From Gammaproteobacteria bacterium (GTDB taxonomy: Bacteria > Pseudomonadota > Gammaproteobacteria > Pseudomonadales > Pseudohongiellaceae): 5,092 nt of DNA. The translations under genes were made by a program, and so were the position numbers. Location of the stretch: assembly GCA_007571115.1 (NCBI GenBank), contig RKSA01000054.1, positions 1 to 5,092 on the forward strand. Reading direction: 5' to 3'. Shown here piece after piece: positions 1 through 5,092 of the stretch. Position 1 is the stretch's first letter, and each line of letters starts with the position of its first letter. Under the pieces are notes generated by a model. That model ran no database searches and was not told the origin of the DNA. It saw nothing but the letters and a program-made list of their open reading frames with translations.

Positions 1-1088
1 ACCGGTTCGGGGGCGAAGGCGAGCATGCGCAGCAGCAGCATCTCGAAAGCCTCCCGGGCATCTGCAGACAGGGCGAGCTCCTCGCGGCCCTTGTTGCCGA
101 TCTGGTAGTAAAGCTGCACGTCTTCGGCGCTGAACGCTCTAGCGAGCTCGATGATTTCGGCGCGGTCGCCAAGATGCGTCTCGACGGCATCGGGGAGCAC
201 CTGGGCGATCGCCAGCCGGTGCAGGACCGTGAGCAGATTGTCGAGGGTTTGGGCGTAGTCGGCGACCTGGCCCGCGAGCTGCTCGCTGATATCGAGCACC
301 TTGGGCAGGTCGACCGTGGCCATGGCGCGAAGCAAGGCGAACACTTGCTGGCGCGGTGGAATTCCGAGCATCTCGATGACTGCGGAATTGCTGATCTTGC
401 CCTCGCAATAGGCGATCGCCTGGTCAGTCAGGGTCAGGGCGTCGCGCATGCTGCCAGCGGCGGCCGCGGCGAGCTGCCAGAGTGCATCGGCCTCGCATTC
501 GACCTGTTCCTGCTCGAGTACGGCGCCCAGATACTTGACGATGGCCTTGGGCCGCAGGTTTTTCAGGTGGAATTGCAGGCAACGCGAAAGAATCGTCACC
601 GGCAGTTTTTGCGGATCGGTCGTGGCGAACAGGAACTTGACGTGTTCGGGGGGCTCTTCCAGGGTCTTCAGCAAGGCGTTGAAGCTGTGGGTCGAGAGCA
701 TGTGGACTTCGTCGATCAGATAGACCTTGAAACGCGCTCGCGCCGGCGCGAACTGCACGTTTTCCAGCAGTTCCCGGGTATCCTCGACCTTGGTGCGCGA
801 GGCGGCGTCGATTTCGTGCAGGTCGAGAAAGCGGCCTTCGCCGATTTCGCTGCACGCGCTACAAGCGTTGCAGGGCCTGGAGCTGATTCCCTGCTCGCAA
901 TTGAAACAGCGTGCGAGAATCCGCGCCAGGGTCGTCTTGCCCGTTCCCCGGGTGCCGGTGAAAAGATACGCATGGTGCAGGCGCTGCTGATCGAGCGCGT
1001 GGATCAGGGTCTTGAGCACGTGCTCTTGACCTGCGACCTCGCTGAAATTCCGAGGCCGCCACTTTCTCGCGAGTACCTGATAGCTCAT
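1..1088 (-). CDS. dnaX: DNA polymerase III subunit tau/gamma (DnaX), N-terminal part, cut by the window edge
   Basis: DnaX is the ATPase motor of the clamp loader, which opens the beta clamp and loads it on primed DNA at the replication fork. The visible 362 residues begin MSYQVLARKWRP, the classic DnaX start, and cover the AAA+ ATPase domain. Motifs seen: Walker A GTRGTGKT at residues 45-52; a zinc-binding cysteine set at C64, C73, C76 and C79; Walker B with LIDEVH near 124-129; sensor 1 around FLFATTDP (152-159); the SRC motif at 168-170 with the arginine finger; and sensor 2 GSMRD at 212-216. Domain III follows and the frame is open to the left edge. The tau-specific C-terminus, and any gamma-producing frameshift site, lie outside the window. 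The ATG at 1088-1086 is chosen because it gives the exact family N-terminus, although no Shine-Dalgarno sequence precedes it. It lies 29 nt downstream of the SRP RNA. Identity is not in doubt. Confidence 0.98.
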   Translation of the reverse strand, partial: MSYQVLARKWRPRNFSEVAGQEHVLKTLIHALDQQRLHHAYLFTGTRGTGKTTLARILARCFNCEQGISSRPCNACSACSEIGEGRFLDLHEIDAASRTKVEDTRELLENVQFAPARARFKVYLIDEVHMLSTHSFNALLKTLEEPPEHVKFLFATTDPQKLPVTILSRCLQFHLKNLRPKAIVKYLGAVLEQEQVECEADALWQLAAAAAGSMRDALTLTDQAIAYCEGKISNSAVIEMLGIPPRQQVFALLRAMATVDLPKVLDISEQLAGQVADYAQTLDNLLTVLHRLAIAQVLPDAVETHLGDRAEIIELARAFSAEDVQLYYQIGNKGREELALSADAREAFEMLLLRMLAFAPEP

Positions 1089-1117
1089 GGGGAATGGCTG
1101 GAGGAATCGTCATCGAT

Positions 1118-1229
<112 letters not shown>

Positions 1230-1236
1230 GCCGCGA

Positions 1237-1262
1237 ATCATAGCACGTCCGGGCGATGTCAA
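1237..1262 (-). promoter_or_regulatory. Sigma70-type promoter for the SRP RNA
   Basis: On the minus strand a perfect -35 box TTGACA (complement of 1257-1262) is followed by a -10 box TATGAT (complement of 1237-1242). The SRP RNA is predicted to begin 7 nt further on, at 1229. The region between the -10 box and the start is GC-rich (TCGCGGC), as at growth-rate and ppGpp-controlled stable RNA promoters; that regulation is inferred. The spacer is only 14 nt against the usual 16-18, which is odd for two near-consensus hexamers. The position relative to the RNA makes the assignment likely. Confidence 0.7.
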
Positions 1263-1308
1263 GCTCACAGGCACCACCCCTCACGTCCCCTGGCATCGTG
1301 CAGAATGC

Positions 1309-1396
1309 TGGCGGTGAGAGAGGGATTCGAACCCTCGATGCCTTTCGACATACACACTTTCCAGGCGTGCTCCTTCGACCACTCGGACATCTCACC
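1309..1396 (-). tRNA. tRNA-Ser with anticodon GGA, CCA end encoded
   Basis: The 88-nt gene starts GGTGAGATGTCCGAGTGG and ends CTCTCACC-G-CCA, so the 7-bp acceptor stem pairs fully, the discriminator base is G and the CCA tail is encoded (complement of 1309-1311). The anticodon loop is CTGGAAA, with GGA at 1362-1360, reading UCC and UCU serine codons. The long variable arm typical of serine tRNAs is present between the anticodon and T arms, and the T loop has GGTTCGAATCC. Length and sequence closely match E. coli serW/serX. It lies 42 nt downstream of the queF stop codon. A GATAAC box (complement of 1408-1413) could be a -10 element, but no good -35 accompanies it, so whether it has its own promoter or is cut from the queF transcript is unclear. 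Confidence 0.97.
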
Positions 1397-1438
1397 ACAT
1401 TCGACCCGTTATCGGCTGCCTGCTCCCTGGAATCGATC

Positions 1439-2254
1439 CTACTGCCTGACATCGCGACCGAGCAGATTCATGCTGCCAACGGGATCGGTGCTGCGATACA
1501 CATTGATTTCCAGCCCGCCGCGACGCAGGAAATGCAGCGAAAGCGAAAGCCGTTCCGGCTCGCAGACGCGCATGATGTCATGAAACACCTGGTCGGCGCA
1601 GCGCTCGTGCCAGGCGGCGTGCCGACGAAAGCTGCACAGATACGCGAGCAATGCCGCCTCGTCGATTTCCCGGCCGACATAGCCGATCGCGACGCTCGCC
1701 CAGTCGGGCTGCCGGGTGACCGGGCAAATCGAGCGGAACAGCTCGCTGCGCAATTTTCGCGCATCGACGCGGCTCGCGCCAACTGCCAGCAGCCCGGCAT
1801 CGGGGCCGTTTTTTCCAGGCTTGCCTGGGAGAGGCTGCCCGTCGATCAGCTCGAAGTCGCCGAGACTGCGATAGTCAAGGCAGGAGGCCGGGCGCCAGAC
1901 TTGCACTTCGACCCGGGCGCCGCAACATTGCGCAAGATCGGCGCGAATTCGTCCGGCAGCGAGCTCGATGCTGGCGAAGCGTTCCTCGTTCAAGCTCGCA
2001 AGATACAGCTTCAGCGATTTCGATTCGATCAGCTTCGGCGAATCGGCGGGGAACAGCAGCTCGCCGATGAACACCCTGGGCTTGCCCTGGGAGTCGAGCC
2101 ACGACAGTTCGTAAGCGCGCCAATGCTCGAGTCCATGCATGGAAACGGGCCCGGCGAGCTCGCGAAAATTCCTTTTGCGCTCGATGGGGTGCAGGATTGC
2201 CGGGCAATAGCCCGTCGGCACTGCCACCTGGCGGCCAAGAGGGAGTTCCGCCAC
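1439..2254 (-). CDS. queF: NADPH-dependent 7-cyano-7-deazaguanine (preQ0) reductase QueF, two-repeat YqcD type
   Basis: QueF is a cytoplasmic enzyme that reduces the nitrile of preQ0 to the amine of preQ1 with two NADPH. It is the last step before the base is inserted into the wobble position of Tyr, His, Asn and Asp tRNAs on the way to queuosine. The 271-residue protein is near the length of E. coli QueF (282). It carries the family motif ESKSLKLYL at 77-85, the active-site segment ICPVTRQPDW at 176-185 with the nucleophilic Cys177 and Asp184, the substrate-binding Glu217 in WHERC (215-219), and RRGGLEIN at 244-251. It ends GRDVRQ, as the E. coli protein ends GRLVRQ. It starts at GTG 2254-2252, only 3 nt after the permease stop. 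AGGAA (complement of 2262-2266) lies 7 nt before the GTG, which fixes the start and suggests translation coupled to the exporter genes. Confidence 0.97.
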   Translation of the reverse strand: MAELPLGRQVAVPTGYCPAILHPIERKRNFRELAGPVSMHGLEHWRAYELSWLDSQGKPRVFIGELLFPADSPKLIESKSLKLYLASLNEERFASIELAAGRIRADLAQCCGARVEVQVWRPASCLDYRSLGDFELIDGQPLPGKPGKNGPDAGLLAVGASRVDARKLRSELFRSICPVTRQPDWASVAIGYVGREIDEAALLAYLCSFRRHAAWHERCADQVFHDIMRVCEPERLSLSLHFLRRGGLEINVYRSTDPVGSMNLLGRDVRQ

Positions 2255-2257
2255 CGC

Positions 2258-3031
2258 TCAGTTCCTGATTCCGGTGCCCTTGCGCAGCAGCCAGATGCAG
2301 ATGCCGAACAGCGCCGCGATGAATAGCAGCAGCATGGCGAAGGCCCAGGCCAGCGAAATGTCGGATTCGCCAAGCATCCCGTAGCGGAAGGTGTTGACCA
2401 TGTAGAAAATCGGGTTGAGCCGCGACACGAGCTGCCAGAACGTCGGCAACAGGTCGATCGAGTAGAACACTCCGCCAAGGTAGATCAGCGGCGTCAGGAC
2501 GAAGGTCGGGATGATCGAGATATCGTCGAAATTGTTCGCAAATATGGCGTTGATGAAGCCGCCGAGCGAAAACGCCAGCGAGGTCAGCAGCACCACGCCG
2601 ATCGTGACCGGCACGCTATGGATTTGCAGGTCGGCGAAAAACAGCGACACCGCAGTCACGATCAGGCCGACGCAAAGGCCCCGGGCCATGCCACCGGCGA
2701 CAAAGCCCGACAGGATGACGTAATTGGGAATCGGCGCGACGAGCAGCTCCTCGACGCTGCGCTGGAATTTCTGGCTGAAAAACGACGACACGACATTCGC
2801 ATACGAATTCTGGATGACCGCCATCATGACGAGCCCGGGAACGATGAATTCCATGTAGCGATAGCCGCCCATGTCGCCGATGCGGCTGCCGACGAGATTG
2901 CCGAAGATGACGAAATACAGCGACATCGTGATGACCGGCGGCACCAGGGTCTGCATCCAGATGCGGGTGAAGCGCCGCACTTCCTTGATGAGGATCGTTT
3001 GGAAAGCGATCCATTTATGATTGGAGAGCAT
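2258..3031 (-). CDS. yadH: ABC-2 type transporter permease, YadH-like
   Basis: This is the inner-membrane subunit of a two-gene ABC exporter whose substrate is unknown. The 257-residue protein matches the usual length of YadH (256). Hydrophobic stretches near residues 29-47, 60-80, 104-132, 141-165, 172-190 and 229-248 fit the six membrane segments of ABC-2 permeases. The loop between the second and third segments contains RSVEELLVAPIPNY at 91-104, the typical ABC-2 motif that contacts the ATPase. The tail LLRKGTGIRN is close to that of E. coli YadH. The reading frame extends upstream to 3226, but that part overlaps the ATPase gene. The ATG at 3031-3029 is chosen because a perfect AGGAGG precedes it at 7 nt and it overlaps the ATPase stop by one base (TGATG). 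Confidence 0.95.
   Translation of the reverse strand: MLSNHKWIAFQTILIKEVRRFTRIWMQTLVPPVITMSLYFVIFGNLVGSRIGDMGGYRYMEFIVPGLVMMAVIQNSYANVVSSFFSQKFQRSVEELLVAPIPNYVILSGFVAGGMARGLCVGLIVTAVSLFFADLQIHSVPVTIGVVLLTSLAFSLGGFINAIFANNFDDISIIPTFVLTPLIYLGGVFYSIDLLPTFWQLVSRLNPIFYMVNTFRYGMLGESDISLAWAFAMLLLFIAALFGICIWLLRKGTGIRN
2262..2266 (-). promoter_or_regulatory. Ribosome binding site of queF, inside the permease gene
   Basis: AGGAA on the minus strand sits 7 nt before the GTG start of queF and overlaps the last codons of the upstream permease gene. No ATG near this position gives a full-length QueF, so this site decides the GTG start. Confidence 0.75.
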
Positions 3032-3978
3032 CAGCTTCCCTCCTCTCCTGCCCCGGCCTCCTGGCCGCCGAGACGCGCGAGAAACAGTTGTTCGAGCCGG
3101 TTCGTCTTGTTGCGCATGCTGATGATGCGGACCCCCCGGCGATCGAGAATGGCGAGCGCGCCATTCAGATCCCTGCCCTTCGACAAGGTCACCTCGATGC
3201 TTCGCGAATCGAGCTTGCGCAGGCACAGGCCGGGCTCTTCGTGGGCAAGATCGCCAGGCAGGTCGGCTGCGGCGTCGAGGATGAAGGCATAGCTATCGAG
3301 TTCGAGCAGCAGCTTCCTCATGCTCGTGTTCTCGACGATGCGCCCCTCGTCGATGATGGCGATGTTGCGGCAGAGCTGTTCGGCCTCTTCGAGGTAGTGA
3401 GTGGTCAGGACGATGGTCGTTCCGGCGCGGTTGATTTCGAGCAGGAAGTCCCACATCGAGCGGCGCAGCTCGATATCGACTCCTGCGGTGGGTTCGTCGA
3501 GAATCAGCAGGCGCGGCTCGTGGACCAGCGCCCGGGCAATCATCATGCGCCGCTTCATGCCTCCGGAAAGCGTTCGCGAGCGCTGCCCGCGCTTGTCCCA
3601 GAGGCCGAGCTGGCGCAGGTACTTTTCGCTGCGCTGGGCCGCGAGCCTCGATGGCAGGCCATAGTAGCCGGCCTGGGTCATGACGATATCGCCGACCCTC
3701 TCGAACTGGCTGAAATTGATTTCCTGGGGAACCACGCCGAGATCGAGCTTGGTCTGGTAGACGTGGGAATCGACGTCGCGACCGAAGATCTGCACTGCGC
3801 CGCGAGTCTTCGTCACCAGGGTCGAAAGAATGCCGATGAAGGTCGATTTGCCCGCGCCATTGGGGCCGAGCAAGGCGAAAAAATCGCCCTGGCGAACTTG
3901 CAGCGAGATGCCTTTCAGCGCGGTCACGCCGCTGGCATAGGTTTTTCCCAGATTTTCTACCGATATGGCGACGGTCAT
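3031..3978 (-). CDS. yadG: ABC transporter ATP-binding protein, YadG-like
   Basis: This is the cytoplasmic ATPase that powers the YadH-type permease encoded immediately downstream. The 315-residue protein (E. coli YadG has 308) shows every ABC hallmark in order: Walker A GPNGAGKST at 38-46, the Q-loop at Q85 in VPQE, the signature LSGGM at 137-141, Walker B LLILDEP at 157-163, and the switch histidine H194 in TTHYLEEAE. The segment DEPTAGVDIELRRSMW and the C-terminal IISMRNKTNRLEQLF are near-identical to YadG. The transported substrate is not known for this family. The start is ATG 3978-3976, giving MTVAISVENL as in YadG. Only a weak GGA stands 6 nt upstream. The frame is open back to a TTG at 4017, but that lies in the T-run of a terminator and is rejected. 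The stop overlaps the permease ATG by one base. Confidence 0.96.
   Translation of the reverse strand: MTVAISVENLGKTYASGVTALKGISLQVRQGDFFALLGPNGAGKSTFIGILSTLVTKTRGAVQIFGRDVDSHVYQTKLDLGVVPQEINFSQFERVGDIVMTQAGYYGLPSRLAAQRSEKYLRQLGLWDKRGQRSRTLSGGMKRRMMIARALVHEPRLLILDEPTAGVDIELRRSMWDFLLEINRAGTTIVLTTHYLEEAEQLCRNIAIIDEGRIVENTSMRKLLLELDSYAFILDAAADLPGDLAHEEPGLCLRKLDSRSIEVTLSKGRDLNGALAILDRRGVRIISMRNKTNRLEQLFLARLGGQEAGAGEEGS
3039..3044 (-). promoter_or_regulatory. Ribosome binding site of the yadH-like gene
   Basis: A perfect AGGAGG on the minus strand lies 7 nt before the ATG at 3031, within the 3' end of the ATPase gene. It decides the permease start against the longer open frame and suggests translational coupling. 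Confidence 0.85.
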
Positions 3979-4015
3979 GGCGAATCCGCTGCGCTCGCTT
4001 GCTCTTCGCAGGCGC

Positions 4016-4038
4016 AAAAAACCCGGCTCGCGCCGGGT
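4016..4038 (-). terminator. Rho-independent terminator of the tRNA-Glu gene
   Basis: On the minus strand a perfect 7-bp stem, ACCCGGC / GCCGGGT (4038-4032 with 4027-4021), closes a 4-nt GCGA loop and is followed by a run of T residues (complement of 4016-4021). It begins 9 nt after the tRNA-Glu CCA end and stands 37 nt before the yadG start codon. It probably ends the tRNA transcript, and leakage through it may supply the yadG operon. Confidence 0.9.
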
Positions 4039-4047
4039 CTTCGCGAT

Positions 4048-4123
<76 letters not shown>

Positions 4124-4172
4124 CATTCCGACCGGCCCAATGCCAAACAGCGCCGAATTCGGAAAGGCGTGG

Positions 4173-4202
4173 ATTGTAAAGAAGCCGCCCGCCCCTAGTC
4201 AA
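4173..4202 (-). promoter_or_regulatory. Sigma70-type promoter for tRNA-Glu
   Basis: On the minus strand TTGACT (complement of 4197-4202) and TACAAT (complement of 4173-4178) are separated by 18 nt. They match the sigma70 consensus at five of six positions each. Transcription would begin near 4166, giving a leader of about 43 nt to be removed from the tRNA 5' end at 4123, presumably by RNase P. No closer promoter is visible. Confidence 0.8.
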
Positions 4203-4252
4203 TAGAAAGCCGCCCTCTCGCGACCAGTCCCCTTCCATGGAACCACTTCTCT

Positions 4253-4267
4253 GGAGGCATTGTGGTG
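4253..4267 (+). promoter_or_regulatory. Ribosome binding site with tandem GTG: possible upstream start of the nitroreductase
   Basis: GGAGG at 4253-4257 is followed by GTG at 4262 and GTG at 4265, both in the nitroreductase frame. The second GTG stands at the ideal 7-nt distance. Using it would add 19 residues before the MDALE start typical of the family. An ATG at 4269 in another frame opens a 65-codon ORF across the gene start, and could use the same site at 11 nt. Confidence 0.5.
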
Positions 4268-4321
4268 AATGCTTTATCCTTGCGGCTCGGAAACGCGAGA
4301 GGGCTGGCTGGCCGCTGCACG

Positions 4322-4882
4322 ATGGATGCGCTCGAGAACCTGTTATGCCGCAGTTCGGCACCGCGGCTCGGCCCGCCGGGGCCGGCTCCTGGGCAACTTG
4401 ACAAGCTTTGCCGAGCTGCCTTGCGCGCCGCCGACCACGCCATGTTGCGGCCCTGGCGGTTCCTGATCGTTCGCGGCGCGGCGCGGGAGCGGCTCGGGCA
4501 ACTGTTCGTCGATGCGGCGCTCGCCTCGGGGCAGGCTCCTGACGAGCGCGAACAGGAGCGCTTGCGCACCAAGGCATTGCGCGCGCCGACGATCATCATC
4601 GTGATCTCGAGCCCCAGGGAGCATCCCAAGGTTCCCCAGTTCGAGCAGCAGCTTTCCGCAGGCGCTGCGGCGCAGAACCTGCTCAACGCGGCTCATGCCC
4701 AGGGGCTTGGCGCAATGTGGCGCACCGGCGCCATGGCCTGCCACCCCAAGGTGCTGGCGGGGCTCGGGCTGGCGGCGAACGAGCGGATCATCGGCTTCGT
4801 CTATCTCGGCTCGATCATCGGCGCGGCACGGCCAGCACGGATCGAGGATCCGGCGCGCTTTTTCCACGAGTGGCAGCCATGA
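4322..4882 (+). CDS. Nitroreductase family protein, YdjA-like
   Basis: This is a predicted cytoplasmic FMN-dependent NAD(P)H oxidoreductase. The physiological substrate of YdjA-type proteins is not established. From the ATG at 4322 the protein is 186 residues (E. coli YdjA has 183) and aligns along its whole length by memory: MDALENLLCRSSAPRL at the start (YdjA has RRSASRL), RAADH and PWRFLIV at 35-50, HKVP-like HPKVPQFEQQLSAG at 101-114, GAMWRTGA at 130-137 and GFVYLGS at 158-164. The conserved Arg10/Ser12 and the WRTG segment are parts of the family's FMN site. The YdjA-type start at 4322 has no Shine-Dalgarno sequence, while a strong one serves in-frame GTG codons at 4262/4265, so the true protein may be 19-20 residues longer. 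The gene is divergent from tRNA-Glu and 34 nt upstream of an acyltransferase gene, probably in one transcript. Confidence 0.92.
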   Translation: MDALENLLCRSSAPRLGPPGPAPGQLDKLCRAALRAADHAMLRPWRFLIVRGAARERLGQLFVDAALASGQAPDEREQERLRTKALRAPTIIIVISSPREHPKVPQFEQQLSAGAAAQNLLNAAHAQGLGAMWRTGAMACHPKVLAGLGLAANERIIGFVYLGSIIGAARPARIEDPARFFHEWQP

Positions 4883-4916
4883 GCGAGACGAGGCGGCAGC
4901 GGCGAGCGGTGCGATC

Positions 4917-5092
4917 ATGCGAATGACGGTTTTTGCGACTCCGGTCGTGACCCCGCTGTTGCGCTGGGTATCGATCGCCGTGCTGGCGATGCTTGGCTGG
5001 AGAATCCGCGGCCGCGAACTCGAAAGACAACGCTGCGTGCTGATCGCAGCCCCCCATACGAGCAACTGGGATTTCCCGCTGATGGTCATGGC
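4917..5092 (+). CDS. 1-acylglycerol-3-phosphate acyltransferase (PlsC) family protein, N-terminal part, cut by the window edge
   Basis: Members of this family transfer acyl chains onto lysophospholipids or related acceptors at the inner membrane. Only 58 complete codons are present. They show a hydrophobic stretch near residues 12-28, then GWRIRGRELE, and then VLIAAPHTSNWDFPL at 41-55. The H-x4-D catalytic signature of the superfamily is His47 to Asp52. The APHTSNWDFPL form resembles the short stand-alone glycerol acyltransferases of about 190-200 residues seen in proteobacteria rather than E. coli PlsC itself, but the substrate cannot be read from this fragment. ATG 4917 is taken as the start; ATG 4923, two codons on, is equally possible. 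Neither has a strong ribosome binding site. An earlier ATG at 4879 overlaps the nitroreductase stop but opens only a 15-codon frame. The 34-nt gap suggests joint transcription with the nitroreductase. Confidence 0.88.
   Translation, partial: MRMTVFATPVVTPLLRWVSIAVLAMLGWRIRGRELERQRCVLIAAPHTSNWDFPLMVM

Larger units (their letters stand above)
4124..4321. other. Divergent intergenic region between tRNA-Glu and the nitroreductase gene
   Basis: This gap holds the leader and promoter of tRNA-Glu on the minus strand (to 4202). On the plus strand it holds a 10-bp perfect palindrome TTCCATGGAA at 4233-4242, a good GGAGG at 4253-4257, and tandem GTG codons in frame with the nitroreductase. I found no plus-strand -35/-10 pair that I would defend. 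Confidence 0.6.

Noticed and set aside
1263..1308. A possible terminator hairpin between tRNA-Ser and the ffs promoter
   Set aside because: Short GCAC/GTGC and CAGG/CCTG pairings exist, but there is no continuous stem and no T-run.
1309..2254. A functional link between QueF and the adjacent tRNA-Ser or tRNA-Glu as modification substrates
   Set aside because: Queuosine is placed only in tRNAs with GUN anticodons (Tyr, His, Asn, Asp). The GGA and UUC anticodons here are not substrates.
1256..2326. A 356-codon open frame on the plus strand
   Set aside because: It is antisense to tRNA-Ser, queF and the permease end, with low-complexity Ala/Arg-rich composition and no recognisable domain. The minus-strand QueF accounts for the region.
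3979..4017. A 13-residue N-terminal extension of the YadG-like ATPase from TTG 4017
   Set aside because: The TTG lies in the T-run of the terminator, has no ribosome site, and the extension is absent from YadG. ATG 3978 gives the family N-terminus.
4879..4926. A small gene starting at the ATGA overlap with the nitroreductase stop
   Set aside because: It encodes only 15 residues, Arg-rich and without a ribosome site. The real next gene starts at 4917 in another frame with an H-x4-D acyltransferase motif.

Overview
This looks like an ordinary chromosomal segment from a GC-rich (roughly 60% G+C by eye) gammaproteobacterium or close relative. The evidence is gene content and sequence. The DnaX N-terminus is very close to the enterobacterial/pseudomonad form, a 4.5S-type SRP RNA sits just upstream of it, QueF is the long two-repeat (YqcD-type) enzyme of proteobacteria, and the ABC pair closely matches Escherichia coli YadG/YadH. 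A genus cannot be assigned from this window. Both ends cut through genes.

Layout from left to right. 1-1088 (minus): 5' part of dnaX, the DNA polymerase III tau/gamma clamp-loader subunit, running off the left edge. 1118-1229 (minus): 4.5S SRP RNA (ffs) with its own promoter at 1237-1262. 1309-1396 (minus): tRNA-Ser(GGA). 1439-2254 (minus): queF, preQ0 reductase of the queuosine pathway. 2258-3031 (minus): yadH-like ABC-2 permease. 3031-3978 (minus): yadG-like ABC ATPase. 4016-4038: rho-independent terminator serving the minus strand. 4048-4123 (minus): tRNA-Glu(UUC), with a sigma70-type promoter at 4173-4202. 4322-4882 (plus): YdjA-like nitroreductase. 4917 to the right edge (plus): 5' part of a PlsC-type acyltransferase.

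Everything left of about 4200 is read leftwards and the last two genes are read rightwards, so the 4124-4321 gap is a divergent promoter region. yadG-yadH-queF is a tightly packed unit: a 1-nt stop/start overlap, then a 3-nt gap, with good Shine-Dalgarno sites inside the preceding genes. It is bracketed by two tRNA genes. The tRNA-Glu terminator lies directly before yadG, and no recognisable promoter lies between them. No clear terminator is visible between queF and tRNA-Ser, tRNA-Ser and ffs, or ffs and dnaX, so partial co-transcription is possible.

The genes are mostly housekeeping: replication (dnaX), protein targeting (ffs), translation (two tRNAs) and tRNA modification (queF). An exporter of unknown substrate, a flavin oxidoreductase and a lipid acyltransferase complete the set. 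I saw no mobile element, CRISPR array, toxin-antitoxin pair or defence system, and nothing I would call a new biological system. The points worth a second look concern gene arrangement and start or promoter details.
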